From Proteiniphilum sp. X52 (GTDB lineage Bacteria; Bacteroidota; Bacteroidia; Bacteroidales; Dysgonomonadaceae), in contig NZ_RDSD01000013.1 of the NCBI RefSeq assembly GCF_003712195.1, forward strand, positions 1-64,000: a stretch of 64,000 nt of DNA, in the 5' to 3' direction. The notes beneath the pieces are model-generated. The model saw only the letters and a program-made list of their open reading frames with translations. It was not told where the DNA came from and searched no databases. Made by a program: the position numbers and the translations under genes. Positions 17,821 through 26,490 of this stretch are shown piece by piece (the first letter of the stretch is position 1; every line of letters begins with the position of its first letter).

Positions 17821-18945
17821 TTAATATTTTACATTGTTAGTCGGGTATCCTGTTCGAGCAAACTCATTAGAAATTATTTGTGTGTGTTGTCCGTCAAACA
17901 ATTCTTTGTCCTTTTGAATTAAACCGTAAAAAACATCGTACCATTCAATCTTATCTTGCTTCGCTTTGTCTGTCGAATAATAAAATTCACTACGCTTATT
18001 CAAATAATCATTCAAACTCAAAATTGTTTGTGCTACCAACTTGTCGGTTTTTTCCTGGCCGATTTGTTCTCTTATCCGCCACAATGTACTTGTCAGAATC
18101 ATCCCCCCTCTGTGATTGTCGTATACGTTGTCTAATATGTCATCGTTGTATGCTGTATAACAAGCCGACAAATATTTTGAAATATTGTTTTTCGGATTTT
18201 TTGTTTCGGTGGGAAATGATTCTTCCATAAGGCGAAATGTATTTCTGATTATCAATGAACTGTCCAATGGGTATTTATGGAATCGGGAAGCATCTCGGAT
18301 TAACTTCTCTGGTAAAAAATCTTCGCCTATAATGGGGGAATTATTGAATGAAGCCGTAAAATATTCGAGTAATCCCATATGGACAACCGTCAATCCTTTA
18401 AAGTTAATGCCTAATTCTCCTTCAATATACCAAAAGGCACGGTGTCCTATTTCGTGAGAGAATAATGACGGTGACGGATTCGACTTTTCTTTAAAAATAT
18501 AAGAATTGGGGTGTGTCAACATTGGAATATCCCCCATAAGGACATCTATGTTTTTAAATTCTTTCTGTGAATTGAAGTCTATTTTATTGCCAAACAGATG
18601 GTTATAGTATTCTATTACTTTGACAATATTATGAATAGTGTATGCGGTGTAATATTCGGGCGAATAGGGGTTAATTTTTTTTGAAAAGTTTAACGCATAA
18701 GGGGTTGTGAAGCGTTTTTCACGGTCAGGATTCATATCAGGATAGGATACTGAGTCCAAATAGCTGAACTTCACTGAGTCAATATACGACGATTGTATAT
18801 TTCCATCTTTGTCTATAAAATTAAGCAATATGTCTTCATTGCAAATCTTTCCTTCTTTAAGGTAATGAATTTTCAAATCTTGAGAAGTATTGCACCCGGC
18901 AAATAGAAATATCGTCAAAAATGACATCAAAATTTTGTTGTTCAT
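17821..18945 (-). CDS. Lipoprotein with HExxH metalloprotease motif
   Basis: This 374-residue protein has a signal peptide ending in a lipobox LFAGC (Cys18), so it is an outer-membrane or periplasmic lipoprotein. A zinc-protease motif HEIGH lies at 164-168, and a possible third ligand, E194, lies in VVHMGLLEYF, giving a gluzincin-like layout. I do not recognise the family. The region around the motif carries aromatic residues typical of such proteases. It is bracketed by attC-like structures on both sides, so it forms a one-gene cassette. Peptidase activity is inferred from the motif alone. Confidence 0.75.
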   Translation of the reverse strand: MNNKILMSFLTIFLFAGCNTSQDLKIHYLKEGKICNEDILLNFIDKDGNIQSSYIDSVKFSYLDSVSYPDMNPDREKRFTTPYALNFSKKINPYSPEYYTAYTIHNIVKVIEYYNHLFGNKIDFNSQKEFKNIDVLMGDIPMLTHPNSYIFKEKSNPSPSLFSHEIGHRAFWYIEGELGINFKGLTVVHMGLLEYFTASFNNSPIIGEDFLPEKLIRDASRFHKYPLDSSLIIRNTFRLMEESFPTETKNPKNNISKYLSACYTAYNDDILDNVYDNHRGGMILTSTLWRIREQIGQEKTDKLVAQTILSLNDYLNKRSEFYYSTDKAKQDKIEWYDVFYGLIQKDKELFDGQHTQIISNEFARTGYPTNNVKY

Positions 18946-18992
18946 ATTTTTTTCAGTTTTTTTCTCTTATTTACGGTGTAAGTTGCTCTGCC

Positions 18993-19131
18993 TTGCACCT
19001 AACGGGCGGCGGCATGAAAAGTTGCCGATTGAGGGCGATTCCCTTTCAAGTTACACAAAAGTTGAAGAGAGTTACAACCCTTGAATAATCTACTAACCCG
19101 GCAATTTTTATACCGCTTGTTGGGTGCTGGC
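18993..19131 (-). repeat. attC-like inverted structure 2
   Basis: About 139 bases between the genes at 17821 and 19146. The outer arms GCACCCAAC and GTTAGGTGC are complementary apart from one G-U position. Inner blocks TTGCCG and CGGCAA also pair. The left edge has the same AGCACC(C/T)AAC beginning as structure 1, and the right edge CGTTAGGTGCAAG matches the half-site at 21160-21192. A long loop of irregular sequence lies between. Confidence 0.5.
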
Positions 19132-19145
19132 ATTTGTTTTCGTGC

Positions 19146-19934
19146 TTAATATGTCCAATACTCTTTTAATGTAAATTCAGTTGAATTATCCAACTTTAAT
19201 AAATCCAATAGTCCCGGCTTGTGTTCTAACCCGACCAAAATTACAATCCGTTTGTTTTTGTATTCCTTTGCAATCTTTTTTATGTTGTCTGCCATTATTT
19301 CGTTTCGCTCATACCAATGTTTTTTCCATTCTTTTGCAAAATCAATCCATTTATGAAGTTTCTTTGTGTTCTCGACAATCGAAAGCATTTTGGGATAAAT
19401 GATTTTTTCTCGCAATGATAAAAACTTTACCATGCTATCTGTATTTAAATCTTTCGCAGAACCAAAAGAAATATTATTGTAAAGTTCTTGCGCATATAAT
19501 ATTAATTCCACATCTTCTCTGTCTTTCTTGCTTAATTCATTTTGTTTGTATAGTTCAAGTACATCTGTCCACATTTTATCCTGATTATTGAAATAGTTTG
19601 AGTTTCGATAGTACTCATTTCTTCCTGTCATATCGAAAGGACGTAAATCAACTTTATGGATTGATTGGTATTTTTCCGCGCCGATATTTTCGTTTGTGCA
19701 AAGCAAATCAGGGTATTCTTTCAAATTAAAAAGGAAATCATCCTTAAAAAACGCAGAATCCAATTCAATAAGCACTACATGGGGACTCATTTTCACCAAT
19801 ATGTTATAAACGCTATCGCTGTTAAAATAACTTCGCTCTTCGTGATTTGTGCCGACAATGCAAAGTTCGGTTTGACCAAATGCAGTTTGCGAAAGAATGG
19901 ATAAAAGCAAAGGAATTAAAAAAAGTAGTTTCAT
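19146..19934 (-). CDS. Secreted TraB/ChaN-like protein
   Basis: This 262-residue protein has a signal peptide (about residues 1-20, ending SQTAFGQ) and no lipobox Cys. It carries VGTNHEER near the N-terminus, VVLIELDSAF, then VDLRPFD, and near the end RNEIMADNIKKIA with RIVILVGLEHKPGLLDLL. This pattern fits the TraB/TIKI/ChaN-like superfamily, which includes putative metal-dependent proteases or haem-binding proteins. Substrate is unknown. Its start lies 15 bases after the stop of the next upstream gene, so the two form one transcription unit and one cassette. Confidence 0.7.
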   Translation of the reverse strand: MKLLFLIPLLLSILSQTAFGQTELCIVGTNHEERSYFNSDSVYNILVKMSPHVVLIELDSAFFKDDFLFNLKEYPDLLCTNENIGAEKYQSIHKVDLRPFDMTGRNEYYRNSNYFNNQDKMWTDVLELYKQNELSKKDREDVELILYAQELYNNISFGSAKDLNTDSMVKFLSLREKIIYPKMLSIVENTKKLHKWIDFAKEWKKHWYERNEIMADNIKKIAKEYKNKRIVILVGLEHKPGLLDLLKLDNSTEFTLKEYWTY

Positions 19935-19949
19935 GTCTCTTGTGTTATT

Positions 19950-21128
19950 TTATTTATTCAAGCTTTCACTAACCCACTTTTCTATTTCTTTGACAGCATC
20001 GGAAAATTCTTCACGATATGTTACTTCCATTACGGTATTATAATCGGTTTTCAGTTCATTTTTCGGTGGTATTTCTTCATCATAAAATTGATAGCGCTTT
20101 GCCAATTCCTTGTAAAATTCATCATCAATAAAACCATCTATTCCCAAAACCCTTCGTAAATCCGGAAAATAATTATAGTGTATGAACCCTGTAAAAACAT
20201 CACTGTATTTAAGGTTGTTAGGGAATGGCATCATGTCAAAACTATCATTTCCAAAGGGTGTGTTCGCGAAGTTAAATGCAATGTCTTTTTTACCGGACTT
20301 AATAAAAGAAGCTTCCCATTTCCCATCATGCGGTGTTCCAATCGCCGTAACAGGGACTTCTTGGTCAGTAACTTTTGTTGATTTCAGAATAAATGAATTT
20401 ATATACACATTGGCTACTTTACTCCCAAATTCATCTGCAATAAAGCGTCCTGCATTTTTTCTGCCAAACATATCGCGTAAAAAAGCATGGCGATAATTTA
20501 GTATGACCAATGCTTTTTTTGTTTTACTTTTTTTATAGTATTTGATAAATCCTCCCGCTATGAAACTGTCGCGGTCACTGCTATGCATAGCACTTTGGTT
20601 CTTTTTCTCTTCGTCAGAAGCTTCCCAAAGTATTCCAAAATCAAGATTGAAAACATTCACTTTTTTTTCATCTTTGAGTTTTGAGTTTATTGTATGAACA
20701 CTTTTTAAAAAATATAAATAATTTGTTTTTTCCCAAAGTGGATACATGTTTCGTTGCATTTTCAGGGCGGTTTTTGCAACTTGATCATTTGTCAAAGAGG
20801 AATTATGCAGAAAATCATTCAATAGGTCATTGTATTGAGAATTACCTATCTCTGTATATACATTTTGTATATGTTGAAACCGAGTGTCCTTCAGTATGTC
20901 AATGATTAAATCGTATTGTGTAATTTCGCCATGGTCTCGTTCACACAAAATTACAATATCATATTTCTTGAATAATTCAAAAACATAATCTTTGGAAGAA
21001 GTGTGTTCCTTTTTCAAAAAATCGGTGTAAATTTTCAAATTTTCATTTGGAGTGGATTGGCTTTGTTTAGTTGTTTTGCACGATACGGCAAGAAATCCAA
21101 TCAGGAGGATAGTCAATAATTGTTTCAT
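19950..21128 (-). CDS. Lipoprotein, EreA/ChaN-like superfamily
   Basis: Taking the ATG at 21128, which precedes a clear signal peptide and lipobox (IGFLAVSC), the product is about 392 residues. The longer open frame to 21233 would add a non-signal leader across a hairpin and is rejected. The segment IVILCERDHGEITQYDLI and later LVILNYRHAFLRD resemble the erythromycin-esterase/ChaN superfamily, where His and Glu residues near such motifs bind metal. The specific function is unknown. It is paired with the TraB-like gene downstream, and both may be surface or periplasmic hydrolases. Confidence 0.7.
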   Translation of the reverse strand: MKQLLTILLIGFLAVSCKTTKQSQSTPNENLKIYTDFLKKEHTSSKDYVFELFKKYDIVILCERDHGEITQYDLIIDILKDTRFQHIQNVYTEIGNSQYNDLLNDFLHNSSLTNDQVAKTALKMQRNMYPLWEKTNYLYFLKSVHTINSKLKDEKKVNVFNLDFGILWEASDEEKKNQSAMHSSDRDSFIAGGFIKYYKKSKTKKALVILNYRHAFLRDMFGRKNAGRFIADEFGSKVANVYINSFILKSTKVTDQEVPVTAIGTPHDGKWEASFIKSGKKDIAFNFANTPFGNDSFDMMPFPNNLKYSDVFTGFIHYNYFPDLRRVLGIDGFIDDEFYKELAKRYQFYDEEIPPKNELKTDYNTVMEVTYREEFSDAVKEIEKWVSESLNK

Positions 21129-21155
21129 CTTAGTTTGCTTTAATATCATTTTAAA

Positions 21156-21192
21156 TACGTTGAGCACCTGCTTGTTGCTTGCACCCAACGTA
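21156..21192 (-). repeat. attC-like half-site / hairpin 3
   Basis: Perfect 7-bp arms TACGTTG (21156-21162) and CAACGTA (21186-21192) surround a loop containing GCACC repeats. On the minus strand the right part reads CGTTGGGTGCAAG, the same edge as attC-like structure 2. It lies 27 bases before the lipoprotein start. Confidence 0.45.
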
Positions 21193-21250
21193 TTTTTTAC
21201 GCAATAAATATACAACTTTCCTAAATACCCCATTTATAACATTCGTGTAT

Positions 21251-21267
21251 CCCCCTGCAATCGGGGG
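21251..21267. terminator. C5/G5 hairpin
   Basis: CCCCC (21251-21255) and GGGGG (21263-21267) flank a 7-base loop. It could terminate transcription of the truncated gene at 21331 read leftwards. No strong T-run is next to it. Confidence 0.3.
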
Positions 21268-21330
21268 TGTTTACGAAGGTTCGTTGAATCCGGATAAATA
21301 TATGGTGGAAACTGGCGTGTTGCATAAATA

Positions 21331-21963
21331 TCAGTATTTTGAATCGCAAATATAACGATTATTTGGATAAAAAAGCGGTGTTGTTAGAAAGTTATTGGGA
21401 AGTTTCCCTTGTTTGGAGAATAGATTTTCTTTTAGGGAATATTTTAATTTTTCGACGCTCCAAAATTCAGAAGCACATTTATCAATATAGAACAATCGTT
21501 CATCCAGTAAATCGGTTTTCTTAATGATTTCATAATGATGCGTGAATCCGATCAGAGCAAAGTTTGGCGTAGGGAGCAAAGTTGCATCAGCCAATGAATC
21601 GGTCTTTATTTGTAAATCGTCAGTTACTGACGGACGATTTATAATGTATTCAAAATCAGCTTTCGGCAAATCGTCAGTTGGCAACTGACGATTTATAATA
21701 TCCCGCCACGCTTCGTAAAAAAGCCTCATGTTTTTGATGTTTGCGGCAGAAAATCCCCGCAGACCGGGCAACTCTTGTTGCAGTTGATTTGAGATTTGGT
21801 CAATGGCGCCCGTTCCCCAAGCTCCTTCGCGCGAATTTTTCGAGACAAACTCTCCGATACCGTAATACAAGGATAGTAGTTCCCTATTGGCTAATGCCGC
21901 AGCCCGGTAGCGACTTTGCAAAATCGCGGTTTTTATTTGCCTGACCACATCGGTGTAATTCAT
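21331..21963 (-). pseudogene. Truncated DUF1016 (YhcG-like) nuclease
   Basis: From the ATG at 21963 the sequence matches the DUF1016 N-terminal domain (ANRELLSLYYGIGEFVSKN, then AWGTGAIDQISNQLQQELPG and FSAANIKNMRLFYEAW). It then runs through a linker into the start of the PD-(D/E)XK part (HHYEIIKK, LFYIDKCASEFWSVEKL, LPNNF). After NNF the sequence diverges and stops, so the nuclease core is missing. The open frame extends upstream of 21963 only because it crosses an unrelated transposase remnant. Full-length homologues are about 330-380 residues and are often associated with restriction or defence loci. Confidence 0.75.
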
Positions 21964-22035
21964 TGATATATGTCGTTCCATTAAAAAATTCTTTTGCTGT
22001 ATGCGTAAATTATTGATTTGCAAAGATAAGGGTTC

Positions 22036-22227
22036 GGCTGCTTCGATGAGGACCTGATTGAGAAGTGCGACTACGATCTTCTGACCCGCAGGGCGCCCGG
22101 GCTCATCCGTCTGGAGGACGAGGCCCCCTCGCTGGACACCTGTTACCTGTTCCGCAGACGCATCTGCCTCTACGCTGATACCACCAAAGTTGTTTTTGTT
22201 CGGGCTTGCCCTTTCGGGCGTCGATGA
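22036..22227 (+). pseudogene. Transposase fragment (IS5/IS1182-like N-terminal part)
   Basis: One open frame reads FDEDLIEKCDYDLLTRRAPG, then PSLDTCYLFRRRICLY, which matches the N-terminal domain of IS1182/IS5-type transposases. Neither start nor catalytic domain is present. It lies antisense to and just upstream of the DUF1016 gene and was probably left by deletion. Confidence 0.55.
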
Positions 22228-22248
22228 CGACAGCACATTCCCCAGATC

Positions 22249-22383
22249 TTATTTCCTCACCTCCAACAACTTCTCCAAGAGGGCGTTCTTCTCTTTCTCC
22301 AGTTGGAGCATCCGTTCGTAGAGGGCTGTCTTCTCTTTGTTCAGTTCGAGAATTTGTTCTATGGGATATACGTCCAGTAATTA
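22249..22383 (-). pseudogene. Second coiled-coil tail of XRE regulator, after an in-frame stop
   Basis: Directly after the stop codon of the XRE regulator at 22381-22383 the same frame continues for 43 codons to another stop at 22249-22251. It encodes a coiled coil (PIEQILELNKEKTAL, then YERMLQLEKEKNALLEKLL). This closely parallels the tail of the intact regulator (PIDKIAELFERLLEKEQEK, then IVLLEKLL). It is either a readthrough extension lost to one nonsense change or the tail of a second regulator copy left by recombination. Confidence 0.55.
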
Positions 22384-22794
22384 TTTCTTTTCTCCCAATA
22401 GCTTTTCTAATAACACGATCTTTTCCTGCTCTTTTTCCAATAATCTTTCAAAAAGTTCCGCAATCTTATCTATCGGGTTATTGATAATATTATCTCCGGC
22501 AATATAATTATAAGCAGAGCCTGAGTTATTGTCGAGCTTGTTATTCTCAATAATTACGGTTACGGGATCTTCTTCCAAATCTTTAATCAGTTCGGGAGCC
22601 ACGTTCAGTGCCTTGGCAAAACGTTCGATTACCTCGTCGTTGAGGACTTTCCGCTGTTCGTAGGTGGAAATCAGTGCCTGGCTAAGCCCCATCTCGGCGG
22701 CGAGGGCCTCCTGCTTGATGCCCAGTGTATGGCGGAAACGCTTGATGGCGTGCCCGTGATGGGTGTTCTTTAATTTTTGTTCCTTGGTTTCCAT
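22381..22794 (-). CDS. XRE-family transcriptional regulator
   Basis: This is a 137-residue DNA-binding protein. The XRE helix-turn-helix covers residues about 15-70 (KRFRHTLGIKQEALAAEMGL then SQALISTYEQRKVL). A linker follows, then a C-terminal coiled coil at 107-137 for dimerisation. Similar small regulators are common next to mobile elements in Bacteroidetes. An inverted repeat at 22849-22864 upstream is a candidate operator, and a TATATTTG -7 box lies at 22824-22831 on the minus strand. The gene is followed by a second, in-frame tail after its stop codon. The targets are unknown; autoregulation is the simplest guess. Confidence 0.8.
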   Translation of the reverse strand: METKEQKLKNTHHGHAIKRFRHTLGIKQEALAAEMGLSQALISTYEQRKVLNDEVIERFAKALNVAPELIKDLEEDPVTVIIENNKLDNNSGSAYNYIAGDNIINNPIDKIAELFERLLEKEQEKIVLLEKLLGEKK

Positions 22795-22823
22795 ATATCT
22801 GTCTGGATATTATTTTATTACCG

Positions 22824-22864
22824 CAAATATAAACAAAAAAGGGGAGGTATTGATAACTATCAAT
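22824..22864 (-). promoter_or_regulatory. Promoter and candidate operator of the XRE regulator
   Basis: On the minus strand TATATTTG (22824-22831) matches the Bacteroidetes -7 box, 30 bases before the start codon. Upstream lies a perfect dyad of 7+2+7 bases, ATTGATAACTATCAAT, at 22849-22864. This is in the position where a small XRE repressor would bind to control itself. Confidence 0.45.
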
Positions 22865-23439
22865 GCAAAACTGATAAACAAAAACGAACTTCATGAGGTA
22901 TTTTTCATAAAACCCGCTTTCTTTGAACCATCAATCAATAATTGTTAAATTTGAAAAGCTAAGCATCATGGACCCATAACAGAATTAAAAATGAATGATT
23001 ATCTTTCTGCCGTAAACTACGGTAAAGAATAACATAGCGCTTTTTTGGCCTTGCTGTCGAATCCGCAAAATTCAAATCCTGAGGCCAGAGAATGGAAGCG
23101 CCCTTAGCAATAAGGGCGTGGACATTGTATCATTGCCTGTTACCGCAACCGGGTTTCAGTTACCTGAAAACTCACTTCCTCTCTTGTCCGGCATTCGCCG
23201 GAAATACCCGTTTAACTCAGGTCTCGCAAGTTATCAGCCTATCCGGAACAAATTGTTCGTCGGCCTACAGAGATAAAGTCATAACCATTTACGGCTTGAA
23301 ATTTTCAATTTTTCTCTCCGATAGCAGATAACTTTTAGCTCTCGCCTGTAAAGATGGAACATATTCACCATGATGCCAAAAGACCTTACGGGTTACATAA
23401 CATCTAATCATTTATTAATCAATCTAAAAAAATCCAGGA
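22865..23439. other. Intergenic leader region of PUL 1
   Basis: About 575 bases without a recognisable gene on either strand. The most ordered element is a perfect hairpin at 23099-23118: arms CGCCCTTA and TAAGGGCG around a GCAA tetraloop. The region probably holds the promoter and leader of susC, but no -7 box is convincing. Short open frames here lack family resemblance. Confidence 0.5.
23099..23118 (+). ncRNA. Stable GCAA-tetraloop hairpin, unassigned
   Basis: An 8-bp perfect stem (23099-23106 with 23111-23118) is closed by GCAA, a GNRA tetraloop. It lies 322 bases upstream of the susC start. It could belong to a 5' leader or a small RNA. There is no T-run, so it is not an obvious terminator. 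Confidence 0.3.
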
Positions 23440-26400
23440 ATGAAACAAGTAATGTCAAGTTTAGTGAAAGGGATGCTATTTCTCTTTGTGTGGCTGTTCT
23501 CCTTTTGCCTGTTTGCCCAGAACATAACCGTCAAGGGCAAGGTTACGGATGGATCGGGAGAACCATTGATCGGCGTGACGGTTCAGGTGCGGGGAACATC
23601 CATCGGTACGGTCACCGACATGGACGGTAATTTCACCCTGCCAAATGTCCCGGGAAATGCGACACTGGAAATATCTTACGTGGGCATGGTCCCGCAAAGA
23701 ATTGCGGTGGACGGAAGGAGGACCATCGCTATCACGATGACGGAGGACGTGGAAGCGCTCGAAGAGGTGGTGGTCGTGGGTTATGGAACACAAAAGGCGA
23801 AAGAGTTGACAGGTTCGGTCGTTTCCGTTAAAGGAGAGCAGGTCCGGGAAGCCCCGGTGGCAAATGTCCTGAACACTTTGGCCGGGACTATGGCGGGGGT
23901 TACCGTCAACACAAGGAGCGGTGAACCGGGACTGGACAATCCTTCCATTCTTATCAGGGGAAAAAACACGCTCGGGAACAATGCCCCGCTGATCATCATC
24001 GATGGCGTTCCACGGGATGGCCTCGAGAGGCTCAATCCGAATGATATTGAAAATATAACCGTCTTAAAAGACGCCACCGCTGCAATTTACGGGGCACGTG
24101 CCGCCAACGGGGTGATACTCGTGGAGACCAGAAGCGGAAAGTCAGGAAAAGCGACTTTCAACTTTTCGTATAACATGGGTTTTCAACAGGACACGAGGGT
24201 TCCCAATATGGCGGACGCATTTACTTTCGCCACCATCCAGAATGAAATAGAAACGTTGAACGGCAGGCCACCGGTGTACACCGACGAGGTGCTGGAGTTG
24301 TATAGAAACGGAACCGACCCGTACTATCCCAATACGGACTGGTATTCTTATATCACGAAGAAATTCACGCCTCAGAACCGTCTGGATTTTTCAGTTGACG
24401 GAGGAAATGAAAATACCACCTACAGGGTTTCATTGGGAAGGACATTCCAGGACGGGCATTATAAATACGGTATTACCGAACATGAACAATACAACCTGCA
24501 ATCAAAGATCGACGCGACCATCTCAAAAAATGTCGCCTTCGGCTTAAACCTGAGAGGAACGATTCTGGACGGTATCAGACCCTACAACTATAATGATATT
24601 TATCCCCATATCTTCTTATACCACCCCACATGGTTCCCCAAGTGGCCGGGAACCGATTACATGGCGCCGGGACGCGATAACGACAATTTAATCAACAGGG
24701 TAAGCGCGAATGAGGGATACAGGAATTCAAAAAGTAAAATCCTTCAATCCACTCTCACGTACCGGGTAAACGCACCCTGGGTCGAGGGCCTGTGCCTGAA
24801 CGGGAGTTTTAATTATGATTACGGCCACAGTTTCAATAAAACATGGTATGAACCGAGTTACGTCTATTACCGGGATGAGGATACCGGTGAATATACACGA
24901 GGCAGGACGGGATTCGGAGCCGATGATCCCAGCTTAAGCGTGGATACGCGGAACAATACGATGTTTCTATGGAATGTGATGCTGAACTACGAGAAGCAAC
25001 TGGGCCAGCATAGTATGGCGGGTTTGGCCGGATATGAGCAAATGACGAGTGATTACGATTACCTGCTTGGTTCCCGGAGCCGTTTCGTCTCGACCAAAAT
25101 AGATGAATTATTCGCCGGGACCAGTGACAGGAACTATATGAACAACGACGGTTCCGCGGGAGAATCGGCCCGTATCAATTATTTCGGACGATTAAGTTAC
25201 AATTATGCCCAAAAGTACTTGTTACAGTTTACTTTCCGGTATGACGGTTCCCAGAACTTCCCGCGCAACAAAAGATTCGGTTTCTTCCCGGGTGTCTCCG
25301 CCGGATGGAATGCTTCGGAAGAAGCGTTCATGAGCAGTGTGGATTTCATCTCCTATCTGAAGTTGAAGGCATCCTACGGACGAATGGGGAATGACAATAT
25401 CCCTGCCTACCAATATCTGGCGGCATACGGATTCGGCAGCAATTACGTGATCGGGAATGTGGATGTAAACGGGCTTAACGCACTGAACGTGCCAAATCCC
25501 AACATTACCTGGGAGATCGCGAAGACATTCAATTTCGGAATGGATTTTTATCTCTGGAACGCGCTGCGGGGAGAAATCAATGTCTTTCATTCCGAAAGAT
25601 CCAATATACTCACGAAAAGATCGGCGGTAATCCCTGAATATACCGGCTTGCAATTGCCTGACGAAAACATCGGTATTGTCCGCAACAGGGGGATAGAGGT
25701 TGAAATCAGCTACAACTCCAGATACCGGGATATTGAGTATTTCGTTGCAGGGAACTTCTCTTTTAATAGGAACAAGGTGATCTTCACCGATGAAGCCCCG
25801 ATGGCCGAAGCGTACCAGTTGGCCACCGGGAGACCCCTGGGATCAAGATTGTTGTACAAATCCATCGGGATTTTTAAAGACTGGAACGAAATCGAAAATT
25901 ATCCGCATCTGTTGGGAGCCCAGCCGGGTGACATCAAATATGAGGATGTGAATAAGGACGGGGAAATTAACTCCCTCGACCAGATACGGATCAATGAGAC
26001 TGCCGATCCCGAGATAATCTTCGGCTTAAACGCCGGGATTACTTATAAGAATTTCAATCTATCGATACTTCTGCAAGGCCAGGAAAATGCCAATTTCCTG
26101 AATACGACCAACTGGACCACTTCACTGAGTAAAGGTGCCGGAAACTATTACCAATGGCGGGTGAACAACCATTGGACTCCCGAAAACAGGGACGCCACCA
26201 TGCCGAGAAGCTCCGAAAGCAGAAGCGAAAACACACAGGAATCCACACATTGGCTCTTGAATGCCGGATTCTTGCGACTAAAGAACCTTGAGCTCGGTTA
26301 TAACCTGCCTTCCAACTGGATAAACAGCTCCGGGTTACAAAATTGCCGGATCTATCTGAGTGGGCATAACCTCTTTCTGATTTATGACCACATGAAGGAA

Positions 26401-26484
26401 ATAGGGTATGACCCGGAAGTACCGTCCGCATGGTATTATCCCCAGCAAAGGGTTTACAACATAGGCATTAATCTAACGTTTTAA
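23440..26484 (+). CDS. SusC/RagA TonB-linked outer-membrane transporter (PUL 1)
   Basis: This 1,014-residue outer-membrane beta-barrel imports oligosaccharides using TonB energy. A signal peptide (to about residue 26, ending LFAQ) is followed by a carboxypeptidase-regulatory-like domain (27-105, GKVTDGSGEPLIGVTVQ). The SusC motif EEVVVVGYGTQ follows, then the plug domain (about 115-230, with LIIIDGVPRDGLERLNP and GARAANGVILVETRSG), and a barrel ending in the aromatic-terminated GINLTF. It starts PUL 1 and is followed 6 bases later by its SusD partner. No STN domain is present, so control is unlikely to be through an anti-sigma factor that uses one. The substrate is inferred from the GH106-like gene as a rhamnose-containing glycan. 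Confidence 0.93.
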   Translation: MKQVMSSLVKGMLFLFVWLFSFCLFAQNITVKGKVTDGSGEPLIGVTVQVRGTSIGTVTDMDGNFTLPNVPGNATLEISYVGMVPQRIAVDGRRTIAITMTEDVEALEEVVVVGYGTQKAKELTGSVVSVKGEQVREAPVANVLNTLAGTMAGVTVNTRSGEPGLDNPSILIRGKNTLGNNAPLIIIDGVPRDGLERLNPNDIENITVLKDATAAIYGARAANGVILVETRSGKSGKATFNFSYNMGFQQDTRVPNMADAFTFATIQNEIETLNGRPPVYTDEVLELYRNGTDPYYPNTDWYSYITKKFTPQNRLDFSVDGGNENTTYRVSLGRTFQDGHYKYGITEHEQYNLQSKIDATISKNVAFGLNLRGTILDGIRPYNYNDIYPHIFLYHPTWFPKWPGTDYMAPGRDNDNLINRVSANEGYRNSKSKILQSTLTYRVNAPWVEGLCLNGSFNYDYGHSFNKTWYEPSYVYYRDEDTGEYTRGRTGFGADDPSLSVDTRNNTMFLWNVMLNYEKQLGQHSMAGLAGYEQMTSDYDYLLGSRSRFVSTKIDELFAGTSDRNYMNNDGSAGESARINYFGRLSYNYAQKYLLQFTFRYDGSQNFPRNKRFGFFPGVSAGWNASEEAFMSSVDFISYLKLKASYGRMGNDNIPAYQYLAAYGFGSNYVIGNVDVNGLNALNVPNPNITWEIAKTFNFGMDFYLWNALRGEINVFHSERSNILTKRSAVIPEYTGLQLPDENIGIVRNRGIEVEISYNSRYRDIEYFVAGNFSFNRNKVIFTDEAPMAEAYQLATGRPLGSRLLYKSIGIFKDWNEIENYPHLLGAQPGDIKYEDVNKDGEINSLDQIRINETADPEIIFGLNAGITYKNFNLSILLQGQENANFLNTTNWTTSLSKGAGNYYQWRVNNHWTPENRDATMPRSSESRSENTQESTHWLLNAGFLRLKNLELGYNLPSNWINSSGLQNCRIYLSGHNLFLIYDHMKEIGYDPEVPSAWYYPQQRVYNIGINLTF

Positions 26485-26490
26485 CTTTAC

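Noticed and set aside
21964-22236. N-terminal extension of the DUF1016 gene to 22236
   Set aside because: That part is antisense to a transposase fragment and has no similarity to DUF1016 proteins.
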